DNA from: Chryseobacterium gleum
GTDB taxonomy: Bacteria; Bacteroidota; Bacteroidia; Flavobacteriales_D; Sanyastnellaceae
Assembly: GCA_945897395.1 (NCBI GenBank)
Contig: CAMDFE010000139.1
Coordinates: forward strand, 1-5,050
Direction of reading: 5' to 3'
Length of the DNA stretch: 5,050 nt
The notes below the pieces were generated by a model that was given only the letters and a program-made list of their open reading frames with translations, was not told the DNA's origin and made no database searches. The translations under genes and the position numbers were made by a program. This document shows, piece by piece, positions 1 through 5,050 of the stretch (positions within the stretch are counted from its first letter, which is position 1; each line of letters begins with the position of its first letter).

Positions 1-945
1 GAAAATCCATCGATCGAAATCAGCTTCAGAATTTTCTACAATAACTGGCGCTTCAATTTGGAACTGTTCGAAGAATTCACTCACCTTAAAATACATGTCT
101 TTCGCGTAAACCATTGTGCGTGTTCCTTTCAATAATGGCGGTGTCTCTACTTTATACGGATTGCGGAGGAATTCAATGAATCCAGTTAAAATCAAAGATT
201 CCGTGCGAATGCGTTCGAGTAATGGAATCAATTCATTGGTTAGAATTTTCGATTGCTTTAACAAGTCTTGATTGGTTTGAATGAGCTGCGTATAAAGCTT
301 CTCATATTCACTTCGCGTTGTCTCATCTGAATAATCGAGACGCTTGCGGTTAGCGTATTCGCATACTTCAACTAATTTGCTGGTTACCGATTCACTGTGA
401 TTCACATCAAGAATTCGATTCAGTGGAAGAATGTAGTATTCGATCCAGAAGGAAGCCTTGTGAACCTTTTCCCGGTATTGCACGCGGTCGATGTTCGATT
501 TCAAATCGCGCGTTTCACTTAACAGGCGGAATGCATTTCGTTCCACTAGATCAACGAATTCGCGAACTTGCCCGGAGAGATTTTTTATTCTTTCTTGAAG
601 AATATCTCGATCAGAATGTTCGCTTTTGCGAATCTTCATGAATAATTCAGAAATGGCTCCTTTGTATTTTTCAATGGTTTCTGGAAGAAGCGGTTTGAAT
701 TCAAACAACAAAAATTCCATCAACTTGAAATACACATCGCGCATTTCGAAATCACTTCCTATCGAACGAACAACTCGGTATTCGCGCAAGCGACTTTTCA
801 TTTGCGCACCGTGTTTGTGACAAATCATATCGAATACTTCCTTTGTTATGATACCGTCTTGCTTTTGGTATTCAAACAAGTCGCGCACCACATCGAAGTA
901 AGTGTTCAGGAAGTTTAATATGGTCCGTGGTTCGGCTTTGATCAT
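1..945 (-). CDS. Partial winged-helix/helical protein, probable kleisin-like subunit of the SMC ATPase (3' end beyond window)
   Basis: The frame opens at ATG (943-945) and runs without a stop for 315 codons to the left edge, so the C-terminus is missing. I do not recognise the protein by direct family motif. Residues about 5-85 look like a winged-helix domain: helices around LNFLNTYFDVVRDLF, ITKEVFDMICHKHG and the segment ending MEFLLFEFK, with the short REYRVVRSIGSDFEM stretch as the wing. Residues about 85-255 are almost wholly amphipathic helix (for example QERIKNLSGQVREFVDLVE), followed by a basic/proline turn (NPYKVETPPLLKG) and more helix. A winged helix followed by a helical bundle is the layout of MukF/MksF/JetA kleisins, whose N-terminal half binds the SMC neck. 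Direct coupling to an SMC-type ATPase supports that role. The start overlaps the preceding stop as ATGA with no Shine-Dalgarno, so translation probably depends on coupling or on slippage at the A8 run. Alternatively it is an unrelated accessory subunit. The existence of the gene is secure; the function is inferred. Confidence 0.8.
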   Translation of the reverse strand, partial: MIKAEPRTILNFLNTYFDVVRDLFEYQKQDGIITKEVFDMICHKHGAQMKSRLREYRVVRSIGSDFEMRDVYFKLMEFLLFEFKPLLPETIEKYKGAISELFMKIRKSEHSDRDILQERIKNLSGQVREFVDLVERNAFRLLSETRDLKSNIDRVQYREKVHKASFWIEYYILPLNRILDVNHSESVTSKLVEVCEYANRKRLDYSDETTRSEYEKLYTQLIQTNQDLLKQSKILTNELIPLLERIRTESLILTGFIEFLRNPYKVETPPLLKGTRTMVYAKDMYFKVSEFFEQFQIEAPVIVENSEADFDRWIF

Positions 946-1049
946 TTTTTTTCTGATTCTAAATGATAGCAAACTTTTACTTCTTCAATGTCTTGAATGT
1001 TTGAAGGATAAAGAATTGCGCCGTTTGGGGGAGTTAGGAATGTTGACAT
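942..1049 (-). CDS. 35-residue ORF coupled between the SMC ATPase and the kleisin-like gene, or its N-terminal extension
   Basis: The ORF starts with an ATG (1047-1049) sharing a base with the ATPase stop (TAATG) and ends at TGA (942-944), which overlaps the next gene's ATG as ATGA. The product begins MSTFLTPPNGAILYPSNIQD and ends ESEKK. It has no signal peptide, membrane segment or known motif, and I do not recognise it. The downstream gene lies in the -1 frame. The ORF's last codons are GAA AAA AAA over a run of eight A's, so a -1 ribosomal slip or an RNA one A longer would give a continuous protein reading EKKMIKAEP across the join. Three readings are possible: a separate micro-protein used for coupling, the true N-terminus of the downstream protein expressed by slippage, or the true N-terminus interrupted by a homopolymer miscall. 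Perfect overlaps at both ends argue that this stretch is translated. Confidence 0.5.
   Translation of the reverse strand: MSTFLTPPNGAILYPSNIQDIEEVKVCYHLESEKK
945..952 (-). other. A8 homopolymer, potential -1 slippage site at the small-ORF/kleisin junction
   Basis: On the coding strand eight A's sit immediately before TGATC. In the small ORF's frame they read GAA AAA AAA TGA, which contains an A-AAA-AAA heptamer of the classical X-XXY-YYZ slip type. A -1 shift, or one extra A from transcriptional slippage, continues straight into the ATG of the downstream gene. I see no obvious stimulatory stem-loop just after it, so slippage is a possibility and not a demonstrated event. A run of equal length (2735-2742) inside the ATPase gene leaves that frame intact, which argues mildly against gross homopolymer miscalling in this sequence. 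Confidence 0.4.
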
Positions 1050-3712
1050 TAGTTTTCTGATATTTTTAGGTCTTCACGACGCACAGCGTGCTGCTTGTCG
1101 TTCAAATTAATTTTTCCTTTTGAGCGGAAGATGAAGTAGTACTTCGAGAATCCATCATACTGCTGCGGTGCAGCGAAGATGGGCAAGAAGTTGTGTTCTT
1201 TGCAGAACTGAACCAACTGCGGGCGGTTGTGTTCGTCAATGGTTCCAATCTCATCAATGAAGAGCGCAATTTTGTTTTCTGGCGAAGAGATCGCCAAACG
1301 ATTGATAATAGCCATAACAATGACTAAACGAATCATGCGGTCTGTTCCATCGGATTCAACTTGTTCTTTCAAGTCCACGCGCTTCGACTTTCCTTTCACA
1401 TCAAGATGAAGTTCGATGTCGAATAAATCTTCGAATTCAATGGTCTTTCCAGCGTCCAAGTATTGATTCAAAATTTTCAAATCTTCACCTTGTTCGAATT
1501 CAAACGCCAGTTGAGAGTTCAGGTTTTCGATAGAAGCGATTCTTTCCAAATCGAACAATACACGTTTGTTGTCTACAAGTTCAATACGAAGCGATTCAAT
1601 GTTTGAGATTCTGGTTTTAGCCAAACTTTCGTTGAAGCGATTGTAAACGAATGTTTTGAATTCTTCATAACGCTTGCGCAAGGTGAAAGCAGGATTGGCG
1701 AATTGGGTTGAAATACTTCCGAGCAGACCATCGATACTTTTTACTTTATCATTGATACAAGCCATTTCATCTTCCAGATATTTGATGAATTCTATTTCAT
1801 CGGCCATGGCAGAATTTGTCTTGAAACGCAAGTGATCGAACATGCGGTCTTTGTTGCCTTTCAAAGTATCGCGATCGGTGTTCGATATTTTGATCTTGCC
1901 ATAAATTTCATCAAGTGATTCTGTTGTATCGAATTCTGTAGGAACAATCCCCAAGGTTTCTATTTCTGCTTTGCGACGTTTCAACTCAATAATACGTTCT
2001 TCACTTCTGCGCGTTTCTTCACGGAGGGAATCGAGTAAAAGTGTTTTGTCGGAAAGCTCTTTTTTCAATTTGCTCAAGTCACCTTCACACTTTTCTTTTT
2101 CGGCCTTCATCGTGCGGAGTTCTTTTCCTGCAGTGTCAGCTTCTTTTTCAAGTTTAGGTTTATTCTTGAGCTTGTTCAATTTCGTTTTTACTTCTTCAAT
2201 GTCGGCATGAATCTTATCGAGTTCTTTTTGTGCCTTGTCGAAATTTAGAGCAACAGCCCAAAGTTTCTCAAGTTCAACTTTTTCTCTCTTCAATTCTTGA
2301 AGTTCTTCTTTCAAAGACTTCACCGAAGGAATGTCGGTAAGAACGAGGTCTTTCGGAAGTGTGATTTCACCATCGAAAATACTTAAGGTAGTTCCAGCCT
2401 TGGTAATTTTTTTCTTCACCAACTTACTCGGCAATGCCGCGAATTCTTGAGAAAATACAGTATTCAAGATTTTACGAATATCATCCTTCGCTGTAATCTT
2501 ATGAATTAACTGATCGTCGTAATTTTTAATTTGTGCTTCAAGCTTTCCGCAAGTCACGTCAATCTTCTGAAGCTTCGCCTCCAAGTTTTTCGAATCTAAT
2601 TTTTGATTCTCAACCATTGTAATGCGCACCTCTGATTCGCGACGTTTAGCATCTAAATTCAAAAGAGATTCTTCCAAGAATTTCTTTCCTTCGAAAGAAG
2701 CTATTTCATCTAATTGTGTTTGAAGATTGATGAATTTTTTTTCTTGAATTTCAACCTCCAATTCGCGCTTACCCAATTCACGATTTAACTCTTCTTGCTT
2801 CGGTTTTAGTTTTTCATTCAGGTTGAGAAGCGTAGTTTGATATTGCTTCTCCTTTTCTAAACGAGAACTGTCGAGTTCGTTGATTACCCCGTTGTATTGT
2901 TTATCGAAGGCATAAACCAAATCGCTAACGATTCGTGTTTTTGCTTTGAACAAATTCACCACTTCACGGAATTCTTCGAACTCTTTTTGAATGCTTTTTA
3001 CTGTGCGAATTTCTTCGTTGATACGAAGTAAATCGTTGATGTCTTTTTTGTTTTTCTGTGAAAAGCTTAAGCCTTCGTTCTCGCGGTTATCCGCAACAAT
3101 TAAGCTTTCTTTTAGGGTCTTGTTCGTGATTAACTTCGAGTTAATCAAGTAGCGATAAACCTTCGAGAAGTTGTTTGAAAGTCCGTCTGTGCGAACACTG
3201 TCTTCCAGCCAAATAGCAGCGTCGTTCTTTCTTCCTCTAGAGTATACCGTATTGAATACTTCAGTTTTGCTCTTGAAGAGATACAATTCGACGCCAGCAG
3301 TTTTTAGTTCATCTTGAACTTCGTCCCATTTGCGAATACGCTGGTGTGCGCCTTCTTTTTTGAAGAAGTTTTCGGCATTGTATTCTCCTGAAAAGCGGAA
3401 GTATTCCAATTCACCATCGCTGTCTCGCTTTACAAGAATGCAATAGCTTGAATTGTTCTTCTTGATTTCGAAAATAATGTAACTCTGGTTGTGAGTAGGG
3501 AAGTAGTGGTGAATGGTTTCTTTATCTCCACGTCGTTGTCCGGAAAAGGACATCTTCGATCCATCTACAATGAACAAGAAGTTCAAGGTGTATATAAGGG
3601 TTGACTTACCAACGTTGTTAGGACCTACCAACTGCAATGAATCGCAATCGTCTAGACGCATTTCTGCGTTCACATAGGTGCTGGTGTTTATCCCAATAAT
3701 TCGGGTTATCAT
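1049..3712 (-). CDS. SMC-type ATPase of the MukB/MksB/JetC-like branch, 887 residues
   Basis: This is a complete chromosome-structural-maintenance-type ATPase that should dimerise and load on DNA with a kleisin partner. Walker A is GPNNVGKST at residues 30-38. Long coiled-coil arms span about 218-412 and 465-590 and flank a small non-coil segment (about 415-462) in the position of a hinge, with no CxxC zinc hook, so it is not Rad50/SbcC. The C-terminal head carries a degenerate signature, ESDGTDRMI (S787, G789), in place of LSGGQ, Walker B IALFIDE (D820, E821), and IFAAPQQY (847-849) where Rad50/SMC have a switch histidine. From memory MukB has a similar IAAPE sequence. This combination points to MukB/MksB/JetC relatives. 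At 887 residues it is shorter than MukB (about 1,490) and typical JetC. The ATG (3710-3712) lies directly before the conserved N-terminal beta strand and has no Shine-Dalgarno. The stop overlaps the next start (TAATG). A chromosomal condensin and a Wadjet-like plasmid-restricting complex are both possible. Confidence 0.88.
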   Translation of the reverse strand: MITRIIGINTSTYVNAEMRLDDCDSLQLVGPNNVGKSTLIYTLNFLFIVDGSKMSFSGQRRGDKETIHHYFPTHNQSYIIFEIKKNNSSYCILVKRDSDGELEYFRFSGEYNAENFFKKEGAHQRIRKWDEVQDELKTAGVELYLFKSKTEVFNTVYSRGRKNDAAIWLEDSVRTDGLSNNFSKVYRYLINSKLITNKTLKESLIVADNRENEGLSFSQKNKKDINDLLRINEEIRTVKSIQKEFEEFREVVNLFKAKTRIVSDLVYAFDKQYNGVINELDSSRLEKEKQYQTTLLNLNEKLKPKQEELNRELGKRELEVEIQEKKFINLQTQLDEIASFEGKKFLEESLLNLDAKRRESEVRITMVENQKLDSKNLEAKLQKIDVTCGKLEAQIKNYDDQLIHKITAKDDIRKILNTVFSQEFAALPSKLVKKKITKAGTTLSIFDGEITLPKDLVLTDIPSVKSLKEELQELKREKVELEKLWAVALNFDKAQKELDKIHADIEEVKTKLNKLKNKPKLEKEADTAGKELRTMKAEKEKCEGDLSKLKKELSDKTLLLDSLREETRRSEERIIELKRRKAEIETLGIVPTEFDTTESLDEIYGKIKISNTDRDTLKGNKDRMFDHLRFKTNSAMADEIEFIKYLEDEMACINDKVKSIDGLLGSISTQFANPAFTLRKRYEEFKTFVYNRFNESLAKTRISNIESLRIELVDNKRVLFDLERIASIENLNSQLAFEFEQGEDLKILNQYLDAGKTIEFEDLFDIELHLDVKGKSKRVDLKEQVESDGTDRMIRLVIVMAIINRLAISSPENKIALFIDEIGTIDEHNRPQLVQFCKEHNFLPIFAAPQQYDGFSKYYFIFRSKGKINLNDKQHAVRREDLKISEN

Positions 3713-3761
3713 AGGAAAAAGTTTAGGTCAAATGTTGCGCGACAAAATCGCACCGGACTCG

Positions 3762-3769
3762 CAAATCTA
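3762..3769 (-). promoter_or_regulatory. Candidate Bacteroidota-type -7 element (TAGATTTG) upstream of the SMC operon
   Basis: TAGATTTG matches TAnnTTTG, the -7 consensus of the Bacteroidota primary sigma factor. It would place transcription start near 3755 and leave a leader of about 40 nt before the ATPase ATG. The -33 position, 19 nt upstream (3789-3791), reads TTT instead of the preferred TTG, so the match is good at -7 and weak at -33. It lies in the only intergenic gap of appreciable size in the window, which makes an independent promoter for the SMC operon plausible. Confidence 0.4.
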
Positions 3770-3827
3770 AACGGCTTATGTCGCTTCGAAAAGAAATGTT
3801 AATAAATGTGGAAAAATAGTCATTGAC

Positions 3828-4283
3828 CTATTTGCGCTTGTTCTCGAAGAACTGTTTCAGAATGACAGCACAGTCGTCTTCTAACACACCTCCAATCCAC
3901 TCAGTCTTAGGGTGTAGCAGTTTTTTATCGTCGGTTTCATAAATGGAAAACCCTCTTTTTGCATCGAAGGCACCAAACACAATTCTACCCATTCGGGTGT
4001 TGTATGCCGCTCCAGCGCACATGACGCAGGGCTCGAGCGTGACATACAGGGTGCATTTGTCCAAAGACTTGCCACTCAGATACTCTGAAGCAGCTGTAAA
4101 GGCTTGCATTTCAGCGTGGGCGGTAAAATCATGCAGGCGTTCGACTAGGTTAAATCCGCGAGCAATAATGCGGTCATCTGCAACAATGACGCATCCTACT
4201 GGAACTTCGTCTTGTTCAGCAGCATAGATGGCTTCCTTAATGGCCATCTTCATGTAAAATTCGTCTTTGTTAGCGTCGTGCAA
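3828..4283 (-). CDS. tadA: tRNA-specific adenosine-34 deaminase
   Basis: TadA deaminates the wobble adenosine of tRNA-Arg(ACG) to inosine in the cytoplasm so that one tRNA reads CGU, CGC and CGA. The product has the cytidine/deoxycytidylate-deaminase fold with every zinc and catalytic residue: HAE (H56 as ligand, E58 as the proton shuttle) and PCVMC (C86, C89). It also has the family's EVPVGCVIV strand (residues 26-34) and the GAxNTRMGRIVFGAFDAKRG-type region after the second motif (about 91-111). The length of 151 residues is normal. The start needs care: the frame opens with TTG (4281-4283), overlapping the upstream gene by 14 nt, and the first ATG is residue 11 (4251-4253). Bacillus TadA, as I recall it, has a few residues before the equivalent DELYMKEAIKEA segment, so TTG fits better. 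No in-frame ATG lies further upstream. It probably shares a transcript with the glycosyltransferase gene. Confidence 0.95.
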   Translation of the reverse strand: MHDANKDEFYMKMAIKEAIYAAEQDEVPVGCVIVADDRIIARGFNLVERLHDFTAHAEMQAFTAASEYLSGKSLDKCTLYVTLEPCVMCAGAAYNTRMGRIVFGAFDAKRGFSIYETDDKKLLHPKTEWIGGVLEDDCAVILKQFFENKRK

Positions 4284-5050
4284 AATTTGTAGAGGTATTT
4301 AGATAATCTACAAAATCTTTCGTAGAAATTTCGTTTTCATCTGCCGTGGGAAAGTTAAATTGTTCTGCCCAATATTCCGCTAAGTATTCTTGCTCGTATT
4401 GTCCAGATGTTGGGATGATTAGCGCTTTTTTTCCAATGGTGGCTAATTCCATTAAAGTGCTGTAGCCAGATCTGCATACGATGTGTGAAGACTCGTTCAT
4501 GAGTTGTTCCAGTTCAGAACTGTTACAATAACCTAATGCTTTTACTAATTGGGATTGTGGCAACGGTTTACTTTCACCAGTAACTATAATTGGGAATCCG
4601 AGTTGAACAGCTTCTTCAATGATGTCTTTAGCGAAGCGTGATCGCTGTGGCTCGGGGCCAGAAAGAATAACAAGCAACTGCTTTTTTAACGGGGCTTGAA
4701 TGCGTTTAATCTGACTGAGAGGTCCAATGAACGAAGCTTTGGCATGTGCTTTCGCGCTGCTCAGCTTACCGCTTAATTTTGGTGTATTCTCGAAATCTGG
4801 GATTTCAATGGTGTTGAAATTCTTGAGGTTCTTGTTTAAAACGAGTTGGGGCAAAAACAGAAGCAGTCGAGGTCCTGGAAGTGCGAGCTGATGTGTTAGC
4901 AATACCGAATGAACGCTCGGGTGATAAAATCCGTACCGATTGTCGGAATAAATAATATCGTAAGAGTTGAATTCAAGATGTTCTTCCAACCAGCGTTTTT
5001 CTTTTTTCCAATGGTGGCTAATTCCATTAAAGTGCTGTAGCCAGATCTGC
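4270..5050 (-). CDS. Partial GT-B (MurG/GT28-like) glycosyltransferase, 5' end beyond window
   Basis: This is a nucleotide-sugar glycosyltransferase, probably acting on the cytoplasmic side of the membrane; donor and acceptor cannot be told. Numbering from a TTG at 4987-4989, it shows SDNRYG (15-20) and LTHQL (31-35) at the end of the N-terminal domain, then IPDFENTPKLSG (63-74). The C-terminal Rossmann domain has LVILSGPEPQRSRF (106-119), then CRSGYSTLMELA (172-183) and PTSGQYEQEYLAE (193-205), the nucleotide-sugar-binding signature of MurG/GT28-like enzymes. Full-length relatives are about 340-360 residues, so roughly 100 N-terminal residues are missing. The frame stays open past the TTG to the right edge, so that codon is not a convincing start, and KKEKRWLEEHL just upstream looks like a natural part of the protein. 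However, the last 49 bases duplicate an internal part of this same gene in another frame, so codons right of about 5007 may be artefactual. The stop lies inside the start of tadA. Confidence 0.85.
   Translation of the reverse strand, partial: QIWLQHFNGISHHWKKEKRWLEEHLEFNSYDIIYSDNRYGFYHPSVHSVLLTHQLALPGPRLLLFLPQLVLNKNLKNFNTIEIPDFENTPKLSGKLSSAKAHAKASFIGPLSQIKRIQAPLKKQLLVILSGPEPQRSRFAKDIIEEAVQLGFPIIVTGESKPLPQSQLVKALGYCNSSELEQLMNESSHIVCRSGYSTLMELATIGKKALIIPTSGQYEQEYLAEYWAEQFNFPTADENEISTKDFVDYLNTSTNFARR
4427..4475. repeat. Internal copy of a 49-bp exact direct repeat
   Basis: This copy lies within the glycosyltransferase coding sequence and encodes the conserved CRSGYSTLMELATIGKK region, so it is the authentic, selected copy. 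It begins in a run of seven T's and ends at tctgc. The other copy begins 575 bp further right and ends exactly at the window edge. Confidence 0.9.
5002..5050. repeat. Window-terminal copy of the 49-bp direct repeat (probable assembly artefact)
   Basis: The final 49 bases match 4427-4475 without a mismatch. The offset of 575 bp is not a multiple of three, so here the bases are read in a different frame and encode an unrelated peptide (IWLQHFNGISHHW). That rules out a conserved protein-domain repeat. The match starts in a T run (six T's here, seven in the other copy) and stops only because the sequence ends. This is what a wrong graph extension or chimeric read at a contig end would look like. 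Confidence 0.85.

Noticed and set aside
423..820. Two overlapping plus-strand frames of 72 and 64 codons.
   Set aside because: They lie wholly opposite the long open minus-strand gene, have composition typical of antisense shadows and show no recognisable motif.
1971..2210. A 79-codon plus-strand frame rich in serine and phenylalanine.
   Set aside because: It is the complement of the Glu/Lys-rich coiled-coil arm of the ATPase, which produces Ser/Phe-rich antisense frames automatically.
1..3712. Naming the operon as a Wadjet (jetABCD) defence system.
   Set aside because: Only the ATPase and a possible kleisin are visible, the gene order differs, and neither a JetB-like subunit nor a JetD TOPRIM nuclease is in the window. 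The head motifs fit the broader MukB/MksB/JetC branch equally well.
3735..3755. Short inverted repeat GCGA-TTTTG-TCGC in the SMC leader as an operator or hairpin.
   Set aside because: A four-base-pair stem with no extension is expected by chance. It could be revisited if conserved in relatives.
3807..3832. Possible intrinsic terminator at the end of tadA (ATAG...CTAT followed by TTTTT on the coding strand).
   Set aside because: The stem is only about six A/T-rich pairs with a bulge and a three-base loop, overlapping the stop codon. It is too weak to call.
3943..4227. A 94-codon plus-strand frame opposite tadA.
   Set aside because: tadA on the minus strand has all its catalytic motifs in order, and the opposite frame has no features of its own.

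Overview
The window is about 40% GC by eye and looks like chromosomal DNA from a member of the Bacteroidota, probably a flavobacterial lineage. I infer this from starts without a Shine-Dalgarno sequence, a TAnnTTTG-type -7 element, and a glycosyltransferase type with CRSGYST and PTxGQxEQEYL motifs that I associate with that phylum. No database search was possible, so the lineage is an inference. Every supported gene lies on the minus strand and the window reads right to left. It contains no RNA genes, insertion sequence or CRISPR array.

Right part (about 5050 to 3828): a 5'-truncated GT-B (MurG/GT28-like) glycosyltransferase, followed with a probable 14-nt overlap by tadA, the tRNA adenosine-34 deaminase. 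The last 49 bases of the window repeat exactly a stretch inside the same glycosyltransferase gene but are read there in a different frame. This probably marks an assembly artefact at a contig end.

Middle (3827 to 3713): a 115-bp spacer holding a good -7 match (TAGATTTG). It separates the housekeeping pair from the next operon.

Left part (3712 to 1): a tightly coupled three-gene unit. First is an 887-residue SMC-type ATPase with an N-terminal Walker A, two coiled-coil arms around a very small hinge-like segment, an SDGT signature, Walker B and an AAP switch-region motif. These features place it in the MukB/MksB/JetC branch. A 35-codon ORF follows, its ATG overlapping the ATPase stop (TAATG). 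Then comes a long gene, open through the left edge (315 codons visible), whose ATG overlaps the small ORF's stop (ATGA). It looks like a winged-helix plus helical-bundle protein and is plausibly the kleisin (MukF/MksF/JetA-like) partner. The small ORF ends in a run of eight A's, and a -1 slip there would join it to the downstream gene in frame.

The most interesting content is therefore a compact, divergent SMC-kleisin operon (a condensin or a plasmid-defence relative). Its missing members (a MukE/JetB-like subunit, possibly a TOPRIM nuclease) would lie beyond the left edge.
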